NCBI RefSeq assembly: GCF_030272615.1 | Contig: NC_081412.1 | Coordinates: forward strand, 23,926,860 to 23,990,859 | Direction: 5' to 3' | Length of the DNA stretch: 64,000 nt | DNA from: Cryptomeria japonica | Lineage: Eukaryota; Streptophyta; Pinopsida; Cupressales; Cupressaceae | Notes under the pieces: model-generated | The model's database searches: none | What the model saw: the letters and a program-made list of their open reading frames with translations, nothing else | What the model was told of the DNA's origin: nothing | In this document: positions 11,432-23,424 of the stretch, piece by piece | How positions within the stretch are numbered: position 1 is the first letter of the stretch | Layout: the number at the start of each line of letters is the position of its first letter | Translations under genes and position numbers: made by a program

Positions 11432-14389
11432 ATGGGAAAGAACAAGCAAGGAACGATGAAACAATGAGAGGCTCAAAAGGAAAGACAAAGGCAATGTATG
11501 AAGAAATTTGACATAAGAACAATGGGAGAAGAAGGTATGTCAACCTCAACATCTCAATTCGATTTACCAAACGAATATAATGCACCTAATGCAATTGAAG
11601 AAGAAACATTTGATAATTTACCATTTGAACCTAATGCAATTGAAGAAGAAACATTTGATAATTTACCGTTTGAACCTAATACAATTGAAGAAGATACCGC
11701 ATTGAATAATCAATGAAATGATGAGCATATTACACCTTCTCTACTTGATGAATTGAATGTACATAATGCACCGATGTTAACACCTCCTAGAATCATTCGT
11801 AGGAAACCAAAGTATCTAATTGACATTGATGAGAATATATTGAAGTCAATGCCCAATAAAATGAATTAACGAACTTGTAGGAGAATGGTTAAAAGAATAT
11901 GGCAAAACTATTTTAAAAACTTAAATCAAACCGCAAGATGTCAATTAATTGTTCAAATGATTAAAAATTTGAATTTAAAAGAGACAATGAAAATTCTAGG
12001 CCTAAGATCATTTGAAAGTAATAGTGAAAGAACTATTGTCAGAAATCTATTTGATGCATATCAATCTATTGGTTCAAAATCACGTAGTAAAGATTCTAAT
12101 GCTACTCGACGTGTCATTACATCAACCATAATGAGCAAGAAAATAAAAAAAGATCGTTTGATAAGCAAAACAAGTAAGTCATTGAACGTTAGTAGAACAA
12201 CATTAAGTAAAGCATTAAAGAGGCGAGAACAAATAGAGGAACCTAACAATAATTCTCTTTGGGCATTCTCGGGTAGACTACCACGCAAAGACAAGGTTGT
12301 TGTAGATGCACTAAAAACATTAATTGAAAATTTTTGGCATGACAACACAAGAGTATCGCCCAACCAAAGAGATGTTGTTAGAAGGTGAATTGGGTCTAAA
12401 AATCATGAGCCACATGCGAAACACTATTTGGATATGACTCAAACTAAATTTTATGAAAGATTCCTTCAAAAGTTTCCTCAAATAAAAATTTCTCAAAGAT
12501 TTTTTGAAATGGCAAAACCTTTTTATATTAAGATTAATCATGTACGCACCACGTGTTGTTGTAGGATGATATTGAATTTTCCATACATTATGATATTTTT
12601 TGTCATATTTGTTCTACTTTGCACACTAACGATGTTTTGCAGGAATGTAATATACAAGCACCTCCTAAGTCGGTGAGAGAATTTATTTCAAGTGTGTTAT
12701 GTAATAGACATGATGGTTGCATTTATTATAAGATGCCTTGTTTGGAAGGTTCTTGTGCTATATGTGGTGGTTTGCAACGTTTACCAAGATGCATACATTT
12801 GGAGAGCACACATGAAATTGGTACGAAACTAGTTTCTTTTGGAAAATACAAGACAGTCACATATGGAGTTAAAGATGGAAAAGATTTGAAGAGATGTGAG
12901 CTAGTGAAAAATGATATATGTGTAGCTCAATTTATGAAAATGTTTCAAGAGAAACTAGTTTATGAGTACATAATGCATACACATAGAGCTTGATGGTTAG
13001 ATGAGCAATTCAAGTTGTGTAAGGACACATTTCCTCTTGGCACCATTGTCTCTATCGTTGAGTTCGCTGAAAATTATACACTACAACCTCAAAATGAAGT
13101 GCAATCCATGTATTATCACTCTACACAAGTTTCTATATTTGTACACATAGCATTCATGCATGCAGATGATAGCACAGAGGAGGATAGAAAGGTTGTAAGA
13201 GACTATCACTTCTACATAAGTGATGATCGTACTCATTCATCGGAGTTTGTACAAGGATGCTTTAAAGTTTTCTATGATAGTTTAAGGGAAAGGAACATAC
13301 GATACAACCGACACTTAATATGGTCAGATAATTGCACCGCACAATTCAAGAATGCAAGGATGTTTTATTGGCTGACAAGGATGCATGTGACAAGCGGTGT
13401 ACAACATTTTTGGAGTTTCACTGAGGCTGGACATGGTAAGGGAGAGCACGATGGTGCAGGAGCATGTGTGAAAAGAGCCCTAGCCAGGGAAGAATTGAAG
13501 TACGAAGGTGGTGCTGAGTTGGTAGATGCAGAAACAATTGTGCGATGGTGTGTCTACGATGGGTCTAGGTAATCCAAGTACGTCATTGGTTCGTAGATAT
13601 TTTTGGTTGATTACTGAATCTAACATTGAAAACTATCTAGATTGTTGTACAATTGCAGGATCGAGTGACATGCACTCATTTATGAGTTCAAATTCAAGTT
13701 CACTGGTAATTTATACAAGACAGATGGTATGTTTTTGCTCTTCATGCATGTATTGTTTGTGGGAAGAATGTGAATCAGAAGAGTGAGTTGACAAATGGTC
13801 TTGTAGACCATTGGTTCCCATTGGTTCATATCAAATTCCCAAAGCACTACAATTGAGCCAGATGGAGACATCAGTGGATTTTGACCATGTATCCGACCTA
13901 TTGGATTCAGGTGATTTTTTGAGTTAATTTTTTTGCTAGTATTCTTTTTGGTTCATTTTGTTGTACATCATACTTTATTTTTGGTATTAATTAACACTTT
14001 ATAAAATGCAAGTCATGTGTATGCAGTTGTTGCAGAAGAGAACAATGAAGAAGGAACATATTACTATTTGTGTCGTTGTGTTGAGCCTAAAAGAAAATTG
14101 ACAACCACAATCATTGACAGAGAGGGTATTGAGTACCCAATAGGGTCTGTTGTCGTGACAGGAACATGGCTTCAAAGATATCCTATCAAGAATTCTAATG
14201 TTTGGTTGTTCGAGGACTTTGAAACACACAGACATATTCTTCATTTCTCTAACCTTGTTGTTGCAACAAATATTCATTTGATGAAGTATCGTGGTTAACA
14301 AGATTTTATGGAAAGTTCGTGAATCTGACCACGAGGCAATACTTGACACAATACGGGTTAGAGCCGATCCTGAAGGCTCACTTGATTGA
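11432..14389 (+). pseudogene. Outer-element transposase-like gene, inactivated
   Basis: The N-terminus starts MGKNK and a Gln/Arg-rich basic helix, matching the inner copy (MGNKK), which fixes the start. Then come an acidic repeat (PNAIEEETFDNLPFE, about 2.5 times, 11590-11690), a helix-turn-helix-like segment (SLNVSRTTLSKALK, about 12183-12225), a TTCCCR motif (about 12550), a Cys pair block (CLEGSCAICGG, 12739-12771) and an RNase H-like core. In the core, the first acidic position reads VEFAEN (Glu codon 13060-13062, where the inner copy has Asp). The second is WSDNCTAQFK (Asp 13327-13329) and the third is GHGKGEHDGAGACVKRA (Asp 13450-13452). A Cys-rich block (VCFCSSCMYC, about 13730) and a C-terminal domain (about 14030-14389) follow, with probable introns between. 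It is dead: in-frame stops at 11465, 11714, 11867, 12386 and 12991, and frameshifts near 12563 and 13555. A cut-and-paste transposase role is inferred. Confidence 0.8.
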
Positions 14390-14454
14390 TTCTACGGTTT
14401 AGAGTAGAATGATTTTAAGAATTTTGTATAAATTGTCGACGAATTGTTCTATAA

Positions 14455-14552
14455 TCGTTTTTTGTATATATAAATGCCCATGAGCTGATTTTTACATGTT
14501 TAGGGGCATAATTTTGTATATTTAAGTGGCAATGAGCTGATTTGTACATATG
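14455..14552. repeat. Short tandem repeat of outer element, left part
   Basis: Two loose units of about 50 bp contain TTTTGTATA, an A/T stretch, and ATGAGCTGATTTNTACAT. The same units resume at 26907 on the far side of the inner element. This places the insertion inside an array just downstream of the outer transposase stop codon (14387-14389). Confidence 0.75.
14549..14552. repeat. Target site duplication TATG, left copy
   Basis: TATG precedes the GGGTGAACTCAC end of the inner element and is repeated at 26907-26910 directly after its right end. Joining the flanks through one TATG restores a continuous repeat unit. Confidence 0.85.
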
Positions 14553-14589
14553 GGGTGAACTCACAATAATGGTTCCCACTTTTTTGCCA
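14553..14589 (+). repeat. Inner element, left terminal inverted repeat
   Basis: It starts GGGTGAACTCACAATAATGG and continues TTCCCACTTTTTTGCCA. It pairs with 26870-26906. It shares GGGTRA at the tip and a CACAA step with the outer element's end, which supports common descent. Confidence 0.85.
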
Positions 14590-15357
14590 CTTTTGACACT
14601 GAGATGTACATTTTTAAAATAATCTTCAACTTCTGAGAACTATAACTTTTAAACTATTAAAAATTTGAAGATGATGTAAATTAGTGATTTCTAGGATTTT
14701 GTTTGTAGATTCTATATACATTTTTTTCAAATTTTTTTGAAGGATTTTTAAAAAAAATTTCCATCTCCCTCGAAAAGTAGTTATTTACAACAAACTATAT
14801 TTTTTTGGAGTGATGTGCCTCTCGAAATGCATAACTTTTTTTCTATAAATGATAAAAACTCAATTCTTTCAAATTTTGGTTTGTAACATCAATATCCAGG
14901 GCTTGCATTTGATTTTATAGTGATATGTTCAATATTTTTCATTTTATAAAGTTTTGAAGTCCGACTAGTCATAATTCAAACATAGGTTTACGTTTGAACA
15001 CATAACTTGTTCTATATAAATCGAAATTCAATTTTTTTTTTTTGTTAGAAAGAAGACATCAATACCAGGGGCATAGATATTTTTCAGAATTTTTTTGAAT
15101 TAGTTTCTTATTTTTCCCAATGCGTTGAACAAAGAAGTTCATGTTCGGTGAAAACCAATTTTCCATAAAATTAAAAAAACAAGAACATAATAAATTCAAA
15201 ATATAACAAAGTTATACTCATTGGAAAGCTTGCTCCGAGTACTACCATCTAATATTTTTGGGTTATCATGATTATTTCATTCGTGCTTTGAATCAGAGCT
15301 CCAAAGTCATTAATTCTTCAGAACTCTGAAATTTTTTGGGAGAAACCTTTAATTTGA

Positions 15358-15530
15358 GGGTTCGAATGAACAGTCGTTCGAGCGAATTGGGTTCGCTCGA
15401 ACCTTAAGGGGTTCGAACAAACCCACATTCGCTCAAACCAATGGGCTCGATATTGGCACGCACATTTTTGTAATGGTCATGTTCAAGCGAACCCAATTGT
15501 TTTTAACTGTCGGGTTTCGTTTGAACTCTC
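15358..15530 (+). repeat. Inner element, left subterminal palindromes (TTCGCTCGAA type)
   Basis: Several copies of a palindromic unit, for example GGTTCGAATGAAC, GTTCGAGCGAATTGGG, GGGTTCGCTCGAACC, GGTTCGAACAAACCC and TTCAAGCGAACCC, in both orientations. They lie about 805-975 bp from the left end, the same distance as the outer element's cluster. The transposase start codon (15693) is about 160 bp downstream, so the array also sits where a promoter is expected. Confidence 0.8.
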
Positions 15531-15692
15531 GATGCATTTTTTCATTTTTTTTCATTTGTGGAGTCGTATAAATGTCCATAATTTTTTTCATTTTTTATCA
15601 CACAAATGATTAAAATAATTCGCATTTTTGGATGAGAGAAGACATTTGAAAATTATTTTGAGGGCAATAATTTGAAGGTTTTTTGTAAAAGC

Positions 15693-18600
15693 ATGGGGAA
15701 CAAGAAGAGAAGGCAAAATAAGACTTCAAGGAATTATTCTCCCGAAATGGAAGAAAGATATCGAGAACAAAGAAGACAAAGATATCATGATGCAAGTATG
15801 TATTTTTAATTTTATTTCTATTTAATTTAATATGTATTACGTATCAATTAATTAGAACTCAATATTTTTTATCTAATATTTTTAATGAAAATTAATTTAA
15901 AAAATCTTAATTAAATTAATTGGAAATAATAGGATTACAAATAATTTTGTTTTAATTGGAAAGCATAATTAATTTGAGATAATACATGTGTATTTGCAAA
16001 TTTCAAATTCCATCAACTTGCTTGTTGTGTAATTGCATTTTTCTCCTATATAATTAAGTCCATTTATAATAGATAAGACCTATTAAGTCATAAAATTAAT
16101 AAGACCTATTATGTCATAATTTCTAGGTTCTAAATTATATATATTAAATATTTAATCTACATGTACAAGTAATTTCAGGTGATAGGTCCTTTAATATCAC
16201 ATAATATATCTATCTTAGGGGTAGTTAAGTATATTAATTGTGAAATATTTTTTCATATGTGGTCATATTGATTTTAATAATAAGGCCTATTAGGACTATT
16301 ACATTGATTATAGGTCTTAAATGTGACATAAATTTATAACCTATTAAACATGTTGAATAATTTAGGTGAACTATTTATATTCAACTTCATGTACATGCAA
16401 AAACATTTCAGATTAGGAGGTCTATTATGCAATAATAGGTCTTAAATATACACACATGTGACAAACTATAGTCCACCTACATTATGGTCCATAACAAATT
16501 AATATGAGGTCACCTAAGTTATCGTATGCATGCATCAAAATATTTGAACTTTTAATTTTAAAAATTGGAATTTCTAATTTATCAAAATTTTATTTTATGT
16601 TTTAAATTAGTGCTCAAAATTAGATATTGAACTTTAATCCTAACCTAAGAACAAATTGAACTTTAAACCTAAACAGGTAATTTAATTAGAGTTATAACAA
16701 TAAGGTCCTGAAAGTAATTAAATTTAATAAACCAAATTGAATGGGCTAATTTTAACATGTAAAGCTTTAAGCCAAATTCACCCCTATTCTTAAACCTAAT
16801 TGAATAATCTCTGATTAATTCAAGAACCTTACACAAACTCTTAAATTATGTGCAGAACGGACAAACGAACCTGTTGAAGAACACAATATAGTTGATGAAC
16901 ATAGGGAGGATTGTCCAAGTTGAACCAATGGAGACCTTTGAAGGAGAGGGGTCAGGCTCCTTACCTCCTACCACTGATATGGATGAGCATATTGTGGATC
17001 TAGCTAAACAGGTGAAGAGAAATATTTCTTATAAAAAATTAGATCATTTACTTGAAATGGATGTGGATGAGTTGAAATGTCTCAGTGAAGAACCTAGACA
17101 TACTAAAAGGAGGTCAATGAATAAAAGTGGAAAAGAAATAATGTCTCATTTCAACAATCTTGATACTACACTAGAAAAAGCTCAATTGTTATCAATTGTA
17201 CTTACTCATAAAGACTTAATAGATCCAATGAAATTGTTGGGTATAGATACAATAAGTCAAAAGAGGAAATCTTCTCAGCTACAAAAATCTATTGTTGATA
17301 ATGTTAAGAAAGGTTTGGTGAACATTGGTAAAAAATCTCGAAAACTAGATAAGACCATTTCAAGAAGAGTGATGTTGACATCTTTAGTAAATGAAAGATT
17401 GCCTCAAAAAAGACAAATCTCTTCACTGTCATCTGAGTTTGGTTTTAGTAGAAGGACAATATCTAAATATGTTAAAAGGAGAAAGATTTTTGATGATACT
17501 ACCTCAGAAGGGAATTGGGCAATCATGTGTAGAGCTCCTCATTCTGATAGAATTGAAGATGTTGTTAGGAACTTTGTGACAAGTTTTTGGAATGATAATA
17601 CTCGTCCTTCATCAAATAGTAGAGATGTTATCAAGCAAAGGATTGGTCCTAATCGTTATGATCTCCATGTAAAACATTGGATAGACACAACAAAACATGA
17701 ATTGTATGTATTGTTTACTAAAACAAACCCTCATATAAAGATTGGACAAACCATGTTTGAATGGTTAAGGCCATTATGTGCAGTTAAACAAAGTTTTCGA
17801 AACTTGTTGTTGTCGTTATCACATCGAATTTGACTTGTACTATCAGGTGTTTCGAAAGATTAGAGAAGATAGTGATGGTTATGAAAATGCTCCTCCTAAA
17901 TGAACAAGTCAATTCATAACATCCATCTTATGTGATAAATCAAATGATAATGCAACCGGTCAAATAAATTGCATAAGAGGAATTTGTGGAACATGTGGGG
18001 ACTTGGCTAAATTGCCTTTGAGAGATGAAGATACTGACATGAGGAAGATGGTAAATTGCAAGAGTTACAAGTACAAAAAATTTGAAACAAAATTTGGAAA
18101 GGAATCTACAAGGCTAGATTATGTAGAAGAGGAAATACCTATTGGAACATTTATGGAAAATTTTCGTAAGTTGATAAAACCATACATATGCCATGGTTTT
18201 TTTGCCAAGTGGCAATCAGAACAATTTAAAAGATTAAGAGACACTTTCCCACTTGGAACTATTCTATCTGTAGTTGACTTCACAGAGAATTAGTCTTTTG
18301 CACATCAAAAAGAGATTCAATCAAAGCATTACTTTTCAAAGCAAATCACTATTTTCATGCATGTGTGTTATCGACATGCACAGATGAATTTGGATGGTGT
18401 TGATAGTACATTTGAAAATCGTGTCATTAAGAAAGAGTACCACTTCTATATCAGTGATGATAAGGAGCATGACACACTTTTTGTACAACATTGCTTTAAG
18501 AAGTTCTTTGAATATTTGAAAGATAGAGGCATAACAATAGTTAAACATTTTGTTTGGTCTGATGGATCTGCAACACAATTCAAATCTTCGAGGCCATTTT

Positions 18601-19852
18601 ATGCACTATGTAGATATCATCGAAATGACAAAATACCACATGTTTGGAATTTTTTTGAGAGTGGTCATGGAAAGGGTGAACATGATGGTGCAGGAGCTTG
18701 TATCAAACGTGCTCTAAGAAAGCATCAAATAAAGTACAAAGGAGAACGTATAGAAGATGCACATGATGTTGTTGAATGGTGTAAGAAACACTTTGAGCAA
18801 CCTAATTATTCTGGGGAATCATCATCGAGAACATACATGCCTATTCCATATAGAGTGTTTTGGGAGATAATCAGTACGTGTTCTCTTTTAGTATTTTATT
18901 TAATTTTTTTTAATTTAACAACTTGATCTACATGTACATTCTTAGTTCCTAGTTCAAATGTTTCAATTTAACAACTTGATCTACATGTACATTTTGCAGA
19001 TGTGGATAGAAAATCAATGCATGGATGCAAGAGTGTGGAGAGGACAAGATCTTTGCATTGTGTCATGAGTACAGACAATCGCCCATGGACATTATACACT
19101 AGGGATTATTCATGTTTTTGTTCTGAATGCATTTTCAAAAACTATGTTGATTGCAAGAACCAAGAGCTTGGATATGTTAGTGAATGGAAAATGGTGCCAC
19201 TAGATGTTTCTAACACATATGAGGATTCAAATGAGGATGAAAACTTTGAAGACATTCCTTTGATTTATGGTGATTACGATCATATTTTAGGATTGATTAA
19301 AAAAGGTACATATATGACGTACACATGTAAATATTTCCTTAAAAATGACACATAACTTAGAATTTATTTAACTTGTGTCAAATTGCAAGAGATATTTTTG
19401 CAGTCATAGCAGAAGATGGAAGTATAGAAGGTGTTAGTTATTATTTATTGTGTTGCACAGAAGAGAGAAAGAAGTTATCAAAATCTGAGATGAGTGATGG
19501 AATGTCATTTCCCACAAGTTTGAGTTCTGATTTGAATATGTACATGTACAAATCGCTTATGTGGAAATTTTTAATTTCTCACGTTTCTTATATACATGTA
19601 CATGCAGTATCAGTTGTAGTGCAAGGGACATATTTCAAACAAGTTAAAATTGTTCAACATGGGATTCATTTCACTGAATACCAAATTGACAACAAGGTAT
19701 ATCGGTATAGTCACTTGGTCATTGTTGTTGGCCTAATTCTTCAAACAGTTCCACATCGAGGGCGGTCTCAAAAGTGGAGACTAGATAGTGAAGATCATGA
19801 CAAAATATTAAGTGTTATTGAAGATTGTTGTGAACCACTTGATGTGGTATGA
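15693..19852 (+). pseudogene. Inner-element transposase-like gene, multi-exon, inactivated
   Basis: Exon 1 (15693-15795) encodes MGNKKRRQNK and a basic Arg/Gln helix and ends at a GTATGT donor. A 1,060-nt intron ends in TTATGTGCAG at 16855. Exon 2 holds a helix-turn-helix-like segment (EFGFSRRTISKYVK, about 17435-17480), a TCCCRYHIEF motif (about 17790) and a Cys pair block (CIRGICGTCGD, about 17970-18003). The RNase H-like core has VVDFTEN (Asp 18276-18278), WSDGSATQFK (Asp 18561-18563) and GHGKGEHDGAGACIKRA (Asp 18684-18686). Spacing is 95 residues, then 41. Further introns are supported at 18874-18999 and 19306-19403, and probably one ending near 19607. A Cys block (YSCFCSEC, about 19110) and a C-terminal domain follow. 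It is broken by frameshifts near 16890 and 17790 and by stops at about 17901 (TGA) and 18291 (TAG). It aligns with the outer copy throughout. Confidence 0.82.
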
Positions 19853-20269
19853 ACTATATATAAATTTAGTAATCCAAAGTACACATGTGGTTCAACCCAC
19901 ATGAATTGAATTTTAATGTACTCAAGATAAATTCTAGATCTCTTAACTTGTTTTGAAACTAAAGGATAAATATTTTTCAAGTTTATTTATACATTATATC
20001 AAATTAGGATGTATTCAAAGTTAATTCAAGTACATCTACATGTTTAAATTTGCATGTTTAATTGTATGTAATTGTATATGTATTTAATTAAAAAATGCAT
20101 ATTTAAATTAGAATGTAATATGTACATTTGTAAAATTGATATTTAATATGGAATTAGGACATTTGTAATTAGGACATGTACATGTTGTGAAGTATTTAAC
20201 TACAATATACATACCTAGAAGCTCACATACCATGTGAACTATTCAATACATGACCTATTAAGTTTAGTT

Positions 20270-21060
20270 TGTTCATTTCATACATACTCTTTTGTTTGAA
20301 AATCAAACATGTATAATCATACATACTCTTTTGTTTGAAATACATTTCATATAATCAAACATGTATAATCTGATCAAACACAAATTAGGTATAAAGTATA
20401 ATCTAGAGTCTAAACTTAATTGTACATGCATGAAATATACAATCTAATCAAACATGTATTTAAATCTAATCTAATCAAACATGTATAAATCTAATATAAT
20501 CAAACATGTATAATCTGATCAAACACAAACCAGGTATAAAGTATAATCTAGAGTCTAAACTTCGTTGTACATGCATGAAATATACAGTCTAATCAAACAT
20601 GTATTTAAATCTAATATAATCAAACATGTATAAATCTAATATAATCAAACATGTATAATCTGATCAAACACAAATCAGGTATAAAGTATAATCTAGAGTC
20701 TAAACTTCATTGTACATGCATGAAATATACAATCTAATCAAACATGTATTTAAATCTAATCAAACATGTATTTAAATCTAATCTAATCAAACATGTATAA
20801 ATCTAATATAATCAAACATGTATAAATCTAATCTAATCAAACATCATGTATAAATCTAATATAATCAAACATGTATAGATCTAATATAATCAAACATGTA
20901 TAAAACTTATAAAGTATAATCTAGAGTCTAAACTCCATGTATAAAGTATAAAGTATAATCTAGAGTCAAACATGTAAACCAGGTATAAAGTATAATCTAG
21001 AGTCTAAACTCCGTGTATAAAGTATAAAGTATAATCTAGAGTCTAAACTCCATGTACGTG
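20270..21060. repeat. Minisatellite with unit AATCAAACATGTATAAATCT
   Basis: About 800 bp built from AATCAAACATGTATAAATCT-type units of 20-25 bp, plus a longer higher-order unit that includes AGGTATAAAGTATAATCTAG and AGTCTAAACT. It lies between the converging 3' ends of the transposase gene and the accessory gene in the inner element. Confidence 0.9.
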
Positions 21061-21109
21061 CATGAATATATATAATATGAAAGTATATAAAAAGATAAAT
21101 GTAAATGAG

Positions 21110-23093
21110 CTATAAAGTCTGGAGCAAATCAACAGGGATCATGTCGGCTACGAACTGAGCGACCATTTGAGGGGGAGTCCTGCAAAAGTAGAATTTATTT
21201 AAATATTAAATATAATATATCTATCTCTCTAGACGTGCATGTACGTCAAATCCAAGTAGAGTTAAATAAAAATTTAAATATAAATTGTAACGTGCATGTA
21301 CATACATACATGTACATATATGTACCAAAAACCATAACTAACCTGTACACTAACAACATCTAAACAATCTCTCCTACGCACATGCTCAGAGCTCAAGGAA
21401 GGAGTGACATGAGCTAACTGTCAATTTAAGGATTAGTCCATGATCAATTTAAATGATCTACAAATTAAAACTTAGAACTCTAGATTATTTATTAAACATA
21501 ATATATATATATAGATTTATCCTACAAATTTGCAACATGTATACATATCTTCTAAAAATTTAAATGCACATGTACATGTACATACCTGTGTATCACCTGG
21601 AGTAGGCTGTATAGTCTGATCCTGTCCTGTGATCATATCAACAACATCACTTGTGCCTACATATCTCTCTCTAGCTGTACGTATCACTGAGGAGTGCAAG
21701 GGGCTAACTAGATGAGTGGGCATCGTGGATGAAGTGTCTGACTGTAGTAGCATGTCCATAAATCCAGTATGGCTCAAATCTCTCAGCTGATCCTCAAATG
21801 AGTCCAAACCCTCATCTGTGATATGGACCTGATCAGCTCGTATCTCCTCCTCAAATGAATCCAACCATCCCTCATCTGTGATATGGACCTGGTTAGCTCG
21901 TAGCTCCTCCTTTGTAGCAACAGAGTGATCTGTAGGTGGGTCAGTGCCTGGAGCATGCGTAGAGTGATGAGAATGCTATGACTGCCTCGGGGTATGCGTC
22001 GATGCCGTTGTAGCCTGACCATCTCTGAGAATCTCCTCTCTAACATCAGCCAATGGTATCCCAAGTCGAGATGAAATAAAACTATAAGCATGTAGTAGGT
22101 ACTCAACTAAATACTGTGACATCTGTACATGTCTACTACCTCCGACTATAGCTGCTACCTCATCTGGGGAGGGGATGCCAGCAGAAATATATCAATCATC
22201 TGAATCTGAAGCCCCCCATGACTAGAAGATGCATGATCTATGGATGATCACGAACGTGGTCGACTCATCATATATCTGCCCACCCTGTCAGAAGATATGG
22301 TGGCTACTGCTGATGCAATATGTCCAATCCTATCAATTGCTTCTCTCTGAGAAGCAATCACAATGTGATCCGCTATGGGTGCCATAGCTGGGACTAGTGC
22401 AGGAAATCTCTGGCCAACAAGGTCCCTGTGTCTAGGCGGAGCTCTATCATGCCTACGATATGCATCTCTATCAGCAATCCTGCCCCTCCCTTGTCCATAA
22501 TATCCTGGAATATCAAGGTAGTTTGGTTTCATCTGACAATGAACCTCAACAAATACCTATTGTGCAAAGTATAATGGTATCTGGTCGTTATTAGGATAAC
22601 GACCATGGGCAGCTAAGAATCATGGGTAAATCAGTGATGCAACCTGTGGGTTGATACATCTGGTAACCTGATATCCCCTCACCTTACTCTTCTCCTGATA
22701 TTGTGGGAAGCATCTCTCCTTGATGGTCTCCTTCGAGACCACCCCCACCACATTAGCAAAAGAATGAGGACCCCTCACCTCACTCCTCAACTATCTATAT
22801 ATATCCTCTATAACCTCAGGTGAGAATGAGGTATGAGATACTAAGCAGTCCCTCAATGTCCGCAAACTGTCAAAAATGGACGTGCATGTATTCTTGTACA
22901 TGCCATCAGTACGAGGGTCATCTAATATGGCCCTCAACCTATGCAACTCCTAATCATTGTAATGAAAAATAGTAGCAATGTCGGGCAAGGGGGGATTCTG
23001 TTGTGGAGGATCTTGTTGTGGTGGCTCCTGATGTGGAGCCTGAGTAGGTGGATCTTGATCAGGAGCCTGCGAAGGTATATTCTGGGATGCCAT
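21110..23093 (-). pseudogene. Inner-element accessory gene, minus strand, inactivated
   Basis: The start codon at 23093-23091 begins MASQNIPSQAPDQD, followed by a Pro/Gln-rich N-terminus (QEPPQQDPPQQNPPLPD). A central region contains SFANVVGVVSKETIKERCF, KVRGYQVTRCINPQVA and QIPLYF, then KPNYLDIPGYYGQGRGR and an Arg-rich stretch. A separate downstream exon (about 21590-21864) is acidic (SFEEEIRADQVHITDEG). The last exon (21179-21110) follows a TTTTGCAG acceptor and ends VDLLQTL. Six in-frame TAG/TGA stops and frame changes disable it. It is colinear with the minus gene of the outer element, most clearly at PLYF and PNYxD and in the proline-rich start. I do not recognise the family. A second protein needed for transposition or its control, as TnpA/TnpD or MURB play elsewhere, is a guess from position only. 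Confidence 0.7.
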
Positions 23094-23132
23094 CTATCTA
23101 GGTACATGACATAAAGTTAAAATAAATACGTA

Positions 23133-23290
23133 AGTAGAGAGAGAGATCATTTTCATGAGAGAGAGAGAGATTATATACATATAAATCTTCATGAGAGAGA
23201 GAGAGAGATCATTTTCATTTTCAAAAAATACATGTAAAAATTTCAAATATTTCAGTGAGAGAGAGAGAGAACATATATTTCAGATCTAGA
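23133..23290. repeat. GAGAGA-rich segment
   Basis: Several short (GA)n runs with CATTTTC and ATATATTTCAGA spacers, just upstream of the minus-strand accessory gene of the inner element. Confidence 0.7.
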
Positions 23291-23424
23291 GATAACATAT
23301 ATTTTAGAGAGATAGAGAGATCTAACACGTGTACATATTTAAATCTTTGACATACATAAAAAATTCAAGAATAGAGAGATCTAACACGTGTATATTTAAA
23401 TCTTTGACATACATATTTAAATCT

